DNA from: Lederbergia citrisecunda
GTDB lineage: Bacteria; Bacillota; Bacilli; Bacillales; Bacillaceae_C
Length of the DNA: 64,000 nt
Direction of reading: 5' to 3'
Assembly (NCBI RefSeq): GCF_018343695.1
Contig: NZ_JAGYPJ010000001.1
Span: forward strand, 1,623,001 to 1,687,000
In this document: piece by piece, positions 1 through 7,736 of the stretch
How positions within the stretch are numbered: the first letter of the stretch is position 1
How the letters are laid out: the number at the start of each line of letters is the position of its first letter
The notes under the pieces: generated by a model
Told to the model about the DNA's origin: nothing
The model's database searches: none
The model's input: only the letters and a program-made list of their open reading frames with translations
Made by a program: the position numbers and the translations under genes

Positions 1-228
1 TTCATGCATATGCATTTTAGCTAGCTGAAATGGACGAAGCCTCCGCGGTAAAGGGTCTACGCCCACATGCCTTTGTGGATCGCCCTTACACCTTTACTCC
101 CAGCTCCGACCCAAGCCTGGGCGGCTCAAGCCGGAACAAGGAACTTCATCGATGTGCCCTTTAGTGAATTTTTAGGCCCACCTTCAGAACCGGTAGATTG
201 ACTAGAATACTGCACCATCCAACATTCT
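1..228 (-). ncRNA. Structured non-coding RNA of unknown class (partial)
   Basis: Reading the minus strand from about 228 toward the window edge gives a GC-rich, stem-rich stretch in an AT-rich intergenic region, with no convincing ORF. Visible hairpins are CGGC/GCCG with a UUGA loop (about 111-122), CCCA/UGGG (about 102-113), and CCACA/UGUGG with an AAGGCA loop nested inside a UAAGGG/CCCUU(U)A stem (about 53-93). A near-consensus sigma-A promoter lies just upstream. I looked for the conserved cores of SRP RNA, tmRNA and RNase P RNA and did not find them, and the shape is not the single rod of 6S RNA. It may be one of the orphan large Firmicute RNA classes (for example raiA RNA), but I cannot assign it. 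The 3' end lies outside the window. Confidence 0.55.
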
Positions 229-234
229 GCTCAA

Positions 235-263
235 ATTATATCATATTTTCAATTTATCTTCAA
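235..263 (-). promoter_or_regulatory. Sigma-A promoter of the minus-strand RNA
   Basis: On the minus strand there is TTGAAG (258-263), a 17-base spacer, and a perfect TATAAT (235-240). The predicted start is near 227-229, at the beginning of the structured RNA. The near-consensus boxes suggest strong vegetative transcription. Confidence 0.6.
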
Positions 264-618
264 TTTGACATGCGGTCAGTTTTATTAAGCTAAAACAATA
301 AATACTCAAGAAGATATTAACTTTTTGAGAAGAAAAGAGCATACGTAAGATTATTACATTTCATGTAAATTATGTTTTGCAGGTTTTGTAAGAAGATATT
401 TCTCCCCCATCATAAGATTGAACCAGTAATTGTGGTAGACAATTTTATTTATATTTGGACAAACGAATAAAACATCTCTTCAGCTTACGGACAAACTGTT
501 GTATGTGACTTTGCCTTGCTTACATCATTTACACCGAGTAAATAAAGGTAATATTCAATTATCCATATATAGAAAGACTTTTTTTTAAAAAATACTATAA
601 ATTCTTTTGCTAAATCTG
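264..618. other. Intergenic stretch without recognised gene
   Basis: AT-rich spacer between the divergent minus-strand RNA promoter and the plus-strand blaI-like promoter. I see no ORF with a ribosome binding site, no terminator and no copy of the dispersed repeats found elsewhere in the window. Confidence 0.5.
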
Positions 619-669
619 TTGACATTTTTTAGAATTTTAAGTAAATTAAAATTAAACTTACAGTTGTAA
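619..669 (+). promoter_or_regulatory. Promoter and palindromic BlaI-type operator
   Basis: TTGACA (619-624), a 17-base spacer and TAAATT (642-647) form a good sigma-A promoter. Just downstream lies the perfect 12-base palindrome TTACAGTTGTAA (658-669). BlaI/MecI operators are built on TACA/TGTA half-sites, so this dyad between promoter and start codon is a likely autoregulatory site for the BlaI-like repressor encoded next. That it binds the repressor is inference. Confidence 0.6.
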
Positions 670-687
670 TCCCTTGGAGGTGAAAAA

Positions 688-1065
688 GTGAAGGAAGAAG
701 CTCCAAAAATTACTGAAGCAGAATGGTTTGTTATGCAGGTGTTTTGGAAATCCGATTCTTTAACGATGAGTGAAATTATTTATGAGCTCACGCAAAGCAC
801 GGACTGGAAACCGAAAACGATTCAAACGCTTGTCACCCGTTTAGTGAATAAAAAAGTAGTTGGTTATCAGCAAGAAGGAAGAAAACATCGATACTTTGCA
901 CTTGTTTCAGAAGAAGAGAGTATAAAAAACGAATCTGAATCTTTTTTGCATAGAATTTTCGGTGGATCGCTTCAACCTATGCTTGTTCATTTAGTTAAGA
1001 CCAATAAACTGTCCCAAGATGATGTCGAAGAATTAAAGCGTTTACTTGACGAAAGGAGGGATTGA
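688..1065 (+). CDS. BlaI/MecI-family transcriptional repressor
   Basis: 125-residue protein of the BlaI/MecI family. It has an N-terminal winged helix (about residues 8-75; 'ITEAEWFVMQVFW' and 'WKPKTIQTLVTRLVNK' are the typical family patterns) followed by a C-terminal dimerisation region. In the family the dimer represses its own operon and target genes until a partner M56 protease cleaves it. The start is GTG at 688 behind TTGGAGGTGA. The stop lies one base before the ATG of the M56 gene, so the two are cotranscribed and probably coupled. A TTACA/TGTAA palindrome sits in the leader. No beta-lactamase or PBP gene is nearby, so the target regulon is unknown. The family call is firm; the signal is not known. 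Confidence 0.9.
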   Translation: MKEEAPKITEAEWFVMQVFWKSDSLTMSEIIYELTQSTDWKPKTIQTLVTRLVNKKVVGYQQEGRKHRYFALVSEEESIKNESESFLHRIFGGSLQPMLVHLVKTNKLSQDDVEELKRLLDERRD

Positions 1066-1066
1066 G

Positions 1067-2578
1067 ATGGAACAGTTTCTTACCATACTCGTTCATTGTT
1101 TTAAATGGACGCTTGTTACTTCCTTACTATCGAGTATAATCGCTATATTTATTTTAATGATCCGTACTTTATTCAAGAAAAAACTTCAACCTAGATGGTT
1201 CGTCTCGCTTTGGCTCATCCTTGTCATACGGCTAATGCTACCTTGGATACCTGAGAGCTCCTTCAGTTTATTTAACTTATTTACGCCGAGTAAATCCGAT
1301 GTATCTATACCCTTTCAATTAAATCATACCCTTTATTCTGAGCCATCATTTGTAACCCTTCAACCAAGAACAGAACTAGATACAAATACAACTTCCGGGA
1401 ATCCCACTTCAAGTAATCTTCATCCTATAATTATAATTGCCGCTTTTATATGGCTGGCTGGCATGGTAATTGGAATCATTCAGCTTTATCGCTCTAATCG
1501 TCAATTCAGCAAATGTCTACATTCCGCTATATCAATTTCGGATACTTCTGTTCTAGAACTATTTAATATTTGTAAACAGAAATCAAAAACTAATTATGAC
1601 ATTCAACTTATGGCAAGCCCCGCAATATTTTCTCCTGCATTATACGGTTTGTGGAGGCCAAAGTTAATTCTGCCTTCCGAACAGTTGCAGGAGTATAGTA
1701 AGAAAGATTTAACCTGTATTTTTTATCATGAGTTGGCACATTTTAAGCATCGCGATATTGGTATCAATTGGTTAATGATGATTATGTTGCTGCTTCACTG
1801 GTTCAATCCTTTACTTTGGTATTGTTACTCTCGCATGCGTGAAGATCAGGAGCTTTCGAGCGATGCCTTTGCCCTATCAAAAATTGGGAGTGATGACCCA
1901 GTGGTGTATGGATACACCATATTAAAAGTAATTCAAAGTAATATGGATTTACCGCAATTTCCGAGAGTAGCAAATTTTATTTCCACCAAATCTCAAATGA
2001 TGAGGAGAATGAAGATGATACGTTCATTTCGTAAAGAAAATCGTAGATGGTTTATAGTTGGTATTTTCCTTGTGGCGATAGTATCAGCTGTATCGTTATC
2101 AAACGCAAAAATATTTTCCAAATCTGTTACAGTGAGCATCCCTGCTGGATGGGAGGTTTTTCAACAAGCAGAAGCTGAAATGATTTATGTCCCGAAAGAA
2201 CAGAGCGGCGAATATGGACCGTTGAACATAACTGTTGGGAATTATAAAGAACTAGAGAGAGAGACAGGAAATATGATAATGCAACTAGAACATTATAAAC
2301 AGTCCGATAATCTAGAGTCCTGGCTAAAGAGGATGCGTGACTCTGCTGCCCGGGACGGAGTGGACCTTCAGCAGATAACTGACCCGGAAATAGGACCATT
2401 ATTAATCCAGCAAGATGAGGACTATATTCATGTGCTTTCGTTTTTGTATGGATCGCAGCCTAAGGTCATCTCATTATTAGCTGGCGGAAAATATGCTGAT
2501 TTAGATGTTATCAAGCAAGAAGGTGTTTATAAGATTTTTAAACAAATGGTATCTGAGGTACAGAAAGGCAGTAAATGA
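1067..2578 (+). CDS. M56-family membrane metalloprotease (BlaR1/MecR1-like)
   Basis: 503 residues from ATG 1067, placed 6 bases after AAAGGAGGG; an upstream in-frame TTG at 1046 has no such site. Transmembrane segments are visible near the N-terminus (two), around residues 125-145, just after the zinc motif and at about 327-346. The zinc-binding HELAH lies at about residues 221-225, followed by a downstream 'EDQELSSDAF' segment expected for M56 gluzincins. The family senses an extracellular signal and cleaves its BlaI partner on the cytoplasmic face. BlaR1 and MecR1 end in a penicillin-binding sensor of about 250 residues; here only about 150 residues follow the last membrane segment and I see no SxxK/KTG motifs. 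The C-terminal domain ('SIPAGWEVF...') is unrecognised, so the ligand is probably not a beta-lactam. Confidence 0.85.
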   Translation: MEQFLTILVHCFKWTLVTSLLSSIIAIFILMIRTLFKKKLQPRWFVSLWLILVIRLMLPWIPESSFSLFNLFTPSKSDVSIPFQLNHTLYSEPSFVTLQPRTELDTNTTSGNPTSSNLHPIIIIAAFIWLAGMVIGIIQLYRSNRQFSKCLHSAISISDTSVLELFNICKQKSKTNYDIQLMASPAIFSPALYGLWRPKLILPSEQLQEYSKKDLTCIFYHELAHFKHRDIGINWLMMIMLLLHWFNPLLWYCYSRMREDQELSSDAFALSKIGSDDPVVYGYTILKVIQSNMDLPQFPRVANFISTKSQMMRRMKMIRSFRKENRRWFIVGIFLVAIVSAVSLSNAKIFSKSVTVSIPAGWEVFQQAEAEMIYVPKEQSGEYGPLNITVGNYKELERETGNMIMQLEHYKQSDNLESWLKRMRDSAARDGVDLQQITDPEIGPLLIQQDEDYIHVLSFLYGSQPKVISLLAGGKYADLDVIKQEGVYKIFKQMVSEVQKGSK

Positions 2579-3117
2579 TGAAAAAAGAATTATGGTTAAT
2601 TATATTCTTTTACGCAGTACTATTAGCTGGATGCTCCCTTCTTTTCAATCACTTTTGGTATAATAAAAATGAAAAGGAATATAATTTGTCGGTTGGGCTA
2701 AATGAAACTCAAGAAACCAACGGTGTTAGATTGATATTATATCAAGTCAATTACAGCTATGAATGGAATTCACAACTACTTACAGTGTACTTCAAACTTG
2801 AAAATCAAGAGAACTCTCCTGCTATACTAACACTAAGGAAAAATGAAGATACATCGGAAAATGTTCTCCAATTGAGGAATCCGAAAGAGCACTTTCCCTT
2901 GTCAGGATATGGTTTGAATGATGATGTAGGAAAAAATGAAGATGAAACGGTTATTTTCTCTTTTTCAGCTGGAAAGGAATCCACTTTTGAAGCAACATAC
3001 TTTTTAAAAGACATCAAGCTATTTGAGGATTTAGAATGTTACATCCCACTTTTTATAAACAATGAAAAAATAGAATTTAATTTTCCAATCCCTTCTCCTG
3101 AGCAAATTGAAGATTAA
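2575..3117 (+). CDS. Putative lipoprotein cotranscribed with the M56 protease
   Basis: 180 residues (179 if the second ATG at 2578 is used). The start overlaps the stop of the M56 gene, so translation is coupled. The N-terminus is a lipoprotein signal peptide with lipobox LLAGC, Cys at about residue 20. The remainder is predicted extracytoplasmic, beta-rich in appearance, with no family I recognise. Position as third gene of a BlaI/M56 operon suggests it may take part in signal sensing or be the regulated output; both are inference. Confidence 0.75.
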   Translation: MMKKELWLIIFFYAVLLAGCSLLFNHFWYNKNEKEYNLSVGLNETQETNGVRLILYQVNYSYEWNSQLLTVYFKLENQENSPAILTLRKNEDTSENVLQLRNPKEHFPLSGYGLNDDVGKNEDETVIFSFSAGKESTFEATYFLKDIKLFEDLECYIPLFINNEKIEFNFPIPSPEQIED

Positions 3118-3177
3118 ATACGGGAGAATGAATATGGACTAAACTGCCATGAAAACTTCTTTTATCAAGAATAAAAT

Positions 3178-3221
3178 CCCCTAAAATCCACTTAGTTATG
3201 ATATTGGGTGAATTTTAGGGG
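3178..3221 (-). terminator. Terminator downstream of ispA
   Basis: Stem of 14 bases with one mismatch (CCCCTAAAATCCAC against GTGAATTTTAGGGG). On the minus strand the stem is followed by a T-rich tract (GATTTTATTCTT), so it ends the xseA-xseB-ispA transcript. The plus-strand side lacks a clear U-run. Confidence 0.7.
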
Positions 3222-3268
3222 AAACCAATTAGAAAATATTACTATAAGAAAATTGGAATGAATCGAAA

Positions 3269-4153
3269 TTATCGATCTCTCCCCGCTACAACATCCGTAA
3301 GGTATTGTAGTAAGTCTGTTTTTAGGTTTGTTTTAGAAAGCGTCTCTTTTGCTTCGTGAATATGATGAGCTAAATGTTCTTTTGCTCCTTCAAGAGAAAG
3401 TAAAGATGGGTATGTGCTTTTCTTTTTTTCAATATCACTGCCGATCCGTTTCCCTGTGATTTTTTCGTCACCGATCACATCTAGGATGTCGTCACTAATT
3501 TGAAAAGCGAGTCCAAGATGGCGAGAAAATTTCTCGAATAGATCCAGTTCATCTTCTGTTGCGCCGGCTATTTTCGCTCCTGCAATAATGCTGTAAGTGA
3601 GAAGGCGCCCTGTTTTATGATTATGGATGTATTCTAATTCCTTCAAATGCAATTCTTGATTTTCCGCTTGGATATCTGCAACCTGACCTCCAACCATTCC
3701 TTCTGGACCAGCACAAGTTGATAACATTTTCATCAGCCATATTTTTTGGTGATGATCTAAATGCTCATCTTCCGCAATAAGTTGAAAGCTATATGTCAAA
3801 AGTCCGTCTCCAGCTAATATAGCAAGGGCTTCCCCAAATATTTTATGATTGGTAGGTTTACCACGCCTTAAATCATCATCGTCCATACATGGGAGATCAT
3901 CATGGATTAAAGAATATGTATGGATCATTTCCAATGCACAGGCCGTTGATAAGCCCTTTTCAGGATTTTTTTCATAAGCATCGATTGCAGCAAAAAGGAG
4001 AATCGGCCGAATCCTTTTTCCTCCTGCAGTTAATGAATACAACATTGCACCTTTTAATGCCTGTGGAGCGTTTAGCTTATGAATGGATGCAGATAGCTCC
4101 TTTTCAAGTATATCTTTATACTTGGATATGAATGTCTCGTGTTGGACTGTCAA
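3269..4153 (-). CDS. ispA: Polyprenyl (farnesyl/geranyl) diphosphate synthase
   Basis: 294-residue trans-prenyl transferase of the FPP/GGPP synthase family, which condenses isopentenyl diphosphate with allylic diphosphates in the cytoplasm to make precursors for quinones and undecaprenyl carriers. The first Asp-rich motif is 'DDLPCMDDDDLRRGKP' (about residues 84-99) and the second is 'DDILDVIGD' (about 222-230). 'GGKRIRP' near residue 44 is the usual IPP-binding segment. It follows xseB by 2 bases in the xseA-xseB-ispA operon, as in B. subtilis (yqiD). In that organism dxs follows; here a terminator and the oppositely oriented BlaI/M56 module come next. Confidence 0.95.
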   Translation of the reverse strand: MTVQHETFISKYKDILEKELSASIHKLNAPQALKGAMLYSLTAGGKRIRPILLFAAIDAYEKNPEKGLSTACALEMIHTYSLIHDDLPCMDDDDLRRGKPTNHKIFGEALAILAGDGLLTYSFQLIAEDEHLDHHQKIWLMKMLSTCAGPEGMVGGQVADIQAENQELHLKELEYIHNHKTGRLLTYSIIAGAKIAGATEDELDLFEKFSRHLGLAFQISDDILDVIGDEKITGKRIGSDIEKKKSTYPSLLSLEGAKEHLAHHIHEAKETLSKTNLKTDLLQYLTDVVAGRDR

Positions 4154-4155
4154 GC

Positions 4156-4380
4156 TTAATCCTCCTCTTGAAGAAGAAAATCTTCCTCTCCATCATCGGT
4201 CAATATTTTCGTAAGCTGCTGTTCAGCTTTCTTCAGTTTATCGTGACAAAGCTTTGAATACTTGATCCCTTTTTTATATATTTCTAACGCTTCCTCTAAT
4301 GGAATATCTCCTTCTTCAAGGCGCACGACAATTTTTTCTAGCTTGTTCATCGCTTCTTCAAATGTTAATTTTTCAGCCAT
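4156..4380 (-). CDS. xseB: Exodeoxyribonuclease VII small subunit
   Basis: 74 residues from ATG 4380, the usual length of XseB. It forms the helical small subunit that binds XseA to make exonuclease VII, which degrades single-stranded DNA to oligonucleotides. The 'LTFEEAMNKLEKIVVRLEEGDIPLEEALEIYKKG' region is the family signature (split here only by reading, about residues 5-38). A GTG and an ATG lie slightly further upstream in frame, but AAAGGTG is correctly spaced for 4380. The start overlaps the end of xseA by 8 bases. Confidence 0.93.
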   Translation of the reverse strand: MAEKLTFEEAMNKLEKIVVRLEEGDIPLEEALEIYKKGIKYSKLCHDKLKKAEQQLTKILTDDGEEDFLLQEED

Positions 4381-5728
4381 CATTTTCACCTTTTTCTATA
4401 TGATCAATTGTACAAAAAAACTCCCCATCTGTAACTTGTAAAGTAATCTTTTCACCTATATTGGCTTTATCGGTCTTATTCACAATATTTCCAGACTCTG
4501 TATAGGCAACACTATAGCCTCTTTTTAATATATTTAATGGACTTAACGCTTCCAATGTAGCAACTTTTGTAGAAAACTCACTTGATTTTTGATGCAAAAC
4601 CATTTTTGCTTGTTGCAATAGTTGCTGCTTGATTCTAATAAACTTTTCTTTATGCATTTGCAGTTTCATTGCAGGGTGATGAGTGGCCAAAATTTTATGT
4701 AGTCGTTGAAATTGATCCATCTTTTGAAACAGAATTTTTTCTTGACCTCTTTGCAATCTATCGGTCATTCTGTCAACAGATTCCCATTTTTGCTCATATA
4801 ACTTTCTTGGATTTCGTAATATATAGGAATTTTCTAATAGGTTTAGTTTACCTCTTTTTTCTTTCGTAATTTCAGCCATCCCACGATAAAGTCGATTTTT
4901 TCGATTAAGAAGTCGTTCCATTAGCTCCTCAATATGTGGCACAGCAAGCTCCGCAGCTCCTGTTGGCGTAGCAGCTCTTACATCGGCAACGAAATCAGCA
5001 ATTGTAAAATCTGTTTCATGACCTACAGCCGAAATAATGGGAATACGTGATTTATATATTGCTCTTGCTACGTTTTCTTCGTTAAATGCCCATAATTCTT
5101 CAATGGAGCCTCCGCCCCTCCCTACGATTAGGACATCTGCCACTGATAGATCATTAGCTTTTTTTATTGCATCGGCAATCGATGCAGATGCCTGTTTACC
5201 TTGTACTAGTACAGGAAGAATAATAAGTTTCCCGATTGGATATCTTCGGTTAATGGTCGTAATGATATCTCTAATCGCAGCTCCAGTTGGTGATGTGATG
5301 ATGCCAATCTTTTTTGGATACATAGGGATCGGTTTTTTTCTATCGGGATGAAATAAACCTTCTAGTTCCAGTTTGTTTTTTAACTGCTCATATGCAAGGA
5401 ATAGTTCTCCAATACCATCTGGCAGCATTTCTTGAACGTATATTTGGTATTGTCCGCTCGACTCGTATACCGTTATGCTTCCACGAATTAATACATTCAT
5501 CCCGTTTTCAGGAGTAAATTTCATAGACTGCGAGGAAGATGAAAACATAACAGCCATTATTCTTGCTGATTCATCCTTTAAAGTAAAATAAAGGTGCCCA
5601 CTTGAATGTCTTTTAAAATTCGAAATTTCACCTTTTACATATACATTTGATAAATGTGGATCTACATCAAATTTTCGTTTTACATATTTTGTTAAAGCTT
5701 TTACGGATAAATATTGCCGTTCAGTCAT
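4373..5728 (-). CDS. xseA: Exodeoxyribonuclease VII large subunit
   Basis: 451-residue catalytic subunit of exonuclease VII. It has an N-terminal OB-fold (about residues 5-100; 'VYVKGEISNFKRHSSGHLYFTLKD') and a catalytic domain with 'GIITSPTGAAIRDI', 'VGRGGGSIEELWAFNEE' and 'SAVGHETDFTIADFVAD'. A coiled-coil stretch that binds XseB follows, and the protein ends with the conserved 'LNILKRGYSVAY' segment. I chose ATG 5728 because GAGGTG lies 6 bases upstream and the product then matches the family N-terminus 'TERQYLSVKALT'; an in-frame ATG at 5761 has no site. Confidence 0.95.
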   Translation of the reverse strand: MTERQYLSVKALTKYVKRKFDVDPHLSNVYVKGEISNFKRHSSGHLYFTLKDESARIMAVMFSSSSQSMKFTPENGMNVLIRGSITVYESSGQYQIYVQEMLPDGIGELFLAYEQLKNKLELEGLFHPDRKKPIPMYPKKIGIITSPTGAAIRDIITTINRRYPIGKLIILPVLVQGKQASASIADAIKKANDLSVADVLIVGRGGGSIEELWAFNEENVARAIYKSRIPIISAVGHETDFTIADFVADVRAATPTGAAELAVPHIEELMERLLNRKNRLYRGMAEITKEKRGKLNLLENSYILRNPRKLYEQKWESVDRMTDRLQRGQEKILFQKMDQFQRLHKILATHHPAMKLQMHKEKFIRIKQQLLQQAKMVLHQKSSEFSTKVATLEALSPLNILKRGYSVAYTESGNIVNKTDKANIGEKITLQVTDGEFFCTIDHIEKGENDG

Positions 5729-5809
5729 ATTCAACACCTCAGAAAGAAAAGCTGCATCCAATCTCTTTAGGATGTCAGCTTCTTTTGTAAGTTATCTTTA
5801 TGTTACTAT

Positions 5810-6679
5810 TTATTTACCTGAATTACGATTGGAAAGTACATTTTGAGCTGATTTTACAGTATTGTATAATAACATCGTAATGGTCATTGGCCCAACCCCA
5901 CCTGGAACAGGAGTAATGTAGCCTGCCTTTTCAAAAACATCATTGTAATCAACGTCACCGCATAATTTACCATGATCGTCACGATTCATTCCTACATCGA
6001 TGACTACGGCACCTTCTTTTACATAATCTGCGGTTAGCATTTTGGCTCGTCCGATAGCAGCTACCAAAATGTCTGCTTCCTTCGTAACAGAGGCAAGATT
6101 CGCCGTTTTTGAATGGCAATACGTAACAGTCGCATTTTCATTTAATAATAATTGGCCCGCAGGCTTTCCAACGATATTGCTTCTTCCGACAATGACAGCA
6201 TTTTTCCCTTCGATTGGAAGTTCCATGTATTTTAACATTTCTAATACACCGAAAGGAGTGCAAGGCAGGAAAGTATCCTGTCCCGTCATCATTTTTCCAA
6301 TATTAACGGGATGGAATCCATCAACATCTTTATTCGGAGAAATAGTTTCGATCACTTTGGTTTCCGAAATGTGAGCTGGAAGTGGTAGTTGAACTAATAT
6401 TCCATGGATGTCATCTCGATTATTTAATGTCTCAATCTCATTCAATAATACTTGCTCTTCAACATCTTCAGAAAGCTCAATTAGCTCTGAATGCATACCA
6501 ATTGCTTTACAACTCTTTTGTTTCGAAGTGACATAAGTTCTTGATGCTTGATTGTTTCCAACTAAAATAACAGCTAGTCCCGGCTTAATTCCATCTGCAG
6601 TTAGCTTGGTAACTTCTTGTTCTAGCCCTGTTCGGATATGATTTGATATTTCTCTTCCATCAATAATTGTTGCTGGCAT
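5810..6679 (-). CDS. folD: Methylenetetrahydrofolate dehydrogenase/cyclohydrolase
   Basis: 289-residue bifunctional FolD, which interconverts 5,10-methylene-THF, 5,10-methenyl-THF and 10-formyl-THF with NADP, feeding purine and formyl-methionine synthesis. Conserved pieces are '[13 protein letters not shown]' (catalytic Lys), 'GILVQLPLP', '[11 protein letters not shown]' and the dinucleotide-binding '[12 protein letters not shown]'. The C-terminal '[11 protein letters not shown]' is also present. ATG 6679 is spaced 7 bases after GGGGG; a GTG one codon earlier is less likely. It lies between nusB and xseA, the standard Bacillus order. Confidence 0.95.
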   Translation of the reverse strand: MPATIIDGREISNHIRTGLEQEVTKLTADGIKPGLAVILVGNNQASRTYVTSKQKSCKAIGMHSELIELSEDVEEQVLLNEIETLNNRDDIHGILVQLPLPAHISETKVIETISPNKDVDGFHPVNIGKMMTGQDTFLPCTPFGVLEMLKYMELPIEGKNAVIVGRSNIVGKPAGQLLLNENATVTYCHSKTANLASVTKEADILVAAIGRAKMLTADYVKEGAVVIDVGMNRDDHGKLCGDVDYNDVFEKAGYITPVPGGVGPMTITMLLYNTVKSAQNVLSNRNSGK

Positions 6680-6694
6680 CACGATTCCCCCTGT

Positions 6695-7078
6695 CTATTC
6701 TCCCTTTACCTTCGATAATATTCCATTAATAAACTTTCCAGATTTGTCATCACCAAATGTTTTTGCAATCTCAACAGCTTCATTGATCGCTACGTTATCA
6801 GGGACATCTTCGTTATATTTCATTTCATAAATGGCAAGCCTTAAAATATTTGCATCTACTTTAGATAGTCGATCGAATGACCAATTTTCTAAATGCTTGC
6901 TAATCTCCTGATCAATCTCATGAAGATGCTTCAATGTTCCTTCTACTAAATCTTGTAAAAATAAATCCGCTTTTTGGTCTTCTAAGACAAATTCGATTGC
7001 GTGAGAAGTTTCAGCTCCACTAATATCAATTTGATACAAGGCTTGCAAAGCTTTTTCACGAGCCATTCTTCTTTTCAT
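6695..7078 (-). CDS. nusB: Transcription antitermination factor NusB
   Basis: 127-residue all-helical NusB. With NusE (ribosomal protein S10) it binds boxA in nascent rRNA and supports antitermination by RNA polymerase. The sequence shows the family start 'RRMAREKALQALYQID' and the C-terminal 'DVPDNVAINEAVEIAKTFG' with 'KFINGILSKV'. I chose ATG 7078 after AAAGGAG (9-base spacing) because homologues begin 'MKRR..AR'; an in-frame ATG at 7114 would run into the upstream terminator. folD follows by 15 bases. Confidence 0.94.
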   Translation of the reverse strand: MKRRMAREKALQALYQIDISGAETSHAIEFVLEDQKADLFLQDLVEGTLKHLHEIDQEISKHLENWSFDRLSKVDANILRLAIYEMKYNEDVPDNVAINEAVEIAKTFGDDKSGKFINGILSKVKGE

Positions 7079-7105
7079 GTATGTTGTACTCCTTTTAATG
7101 ATTGA

Positions 7106-7134
7106 AAAAGCCAAAGGAATCTCCTCTGGCTTTT
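7106..7134. terminator. Terminator between yqhY and nusB
   Basis: AAAAGCCAAAGGA and TCCTCTGGCTTTT form a 13-base stem with one mismatch and T-runs on both sides. It separates accB-accC-yqhY from nusB-folD-xseA, so nusB probably has its own promoter. Confidence 0.75.
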
Positions 7135-7189
7135 ATTCTTACTTACGAAACTATAAAATGGGAACCTTGTCGATCATTTTTCAAGAAAT

Positions 7190-7300
7190 AGGTCCCGACC
7201 AGCGAAAGCACCCTATCGACTAGCACACTTCTTGGCTTCCCCTGCCTTAAATCGCAAGGCTTTGGACAAGAATGGAACGTCGATTGGCAAGCTATTCCGC
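7190..7300 (+). repeat. Degenerate intergenic repeat, class 1
   Basis: Contains the core CTATCGACTAGCACACTTCT (7213-7232), shared with slightly changed copies near 24.65, 44.54, 53.38 and 61.08 kb. The rest of the element is eroded. It lies between a terminator and the 3' end of yqhY. Confidence 0.6.
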
Positions 7301-7307
7301 TGTCTAA

Positions 7308-7721
7308 TTATTGCTCCTCAAATTCTTGGCTTTCCTGCTTTTGAGTCTCAAAAGCTACACCTACAATATGGACATTGACTTCTTCAGCTTCAAGTGCTGT
7401 CATATTATATAGCGTTTGACGGATATTGTCTTGAACCTTTTGAGCAACTGTAGGAATGGAAACACCAAAATTCATTAAGCAATACACATCTACTTTGATT
7501 CCTTCATCTGATAGCTCTACTCTGATCCCTTTACCGTGGTTTTTTTTGCCGAGTCTTTCAACAACTCCTGTCGCAAAATTTCCACGCATTTGAGCGACAC
7601 CCTCAACTTCTGAAGCTGCTATTCCTGCGATTACTTCAATTACTTCCGGAGCAATTTCGATTTTCCCATGATTATGACCATTTTCCTGTGTCATTTCAAG
7701 CATGTTCAAATTCTCCTCCAT
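7308..7721 (-). CDS. yqhY: Asp23/Gls24-family protein
   Basis: 137-residue Asp23/Gls24 family protein matching B. subtilis YqhY over its length ('IEIAPEVIEVIAGIAASEVEGVA', 'GNFATGVVERLGKKNHGKG'). The gene is the third of accB-accC-yqhY, 15 bases after accC. In B. subtilis this protein is linked to control of acetyl-CoA carboxylase activity; that role here is by homology only. ATG 7721 follows GGAGGTG by 7 bases. There is no signal peptide or membrane segment, so it is cytoplasmic. Confidence 0.93.
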   Translation of the reverse strand: MEENLNMLEMTQENGHNHGKIEIAPEVIEVIAGIAASEVEGVAQMRGNFATGVVERLGKKNHGKGIRVELSDEGIKVDVYCLMNFGVSIPTVAQKVQDNIRQTLYNMTALEAEEVNVHIVGVAFETQKQESQEFEEQ

Positions 7722-7736
7722 TTAAAACACCTCCGC

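Noticed and set aside
1-228. T-box leader, SRP RNA, tmRNA or RNase P RNA for the left-edge RNA
   Set aside because: A 'TTACCGCGG'-like piece recalls a T-box, but the full T-box consensus, specifier loop and following gene are missing; the conserved cores of the other RNAs are absent.
2127-2399. 90-codon minus-strand frame inside the M56 gene
   Set aside because: Antisense shadow with no start site and no family resemblance.
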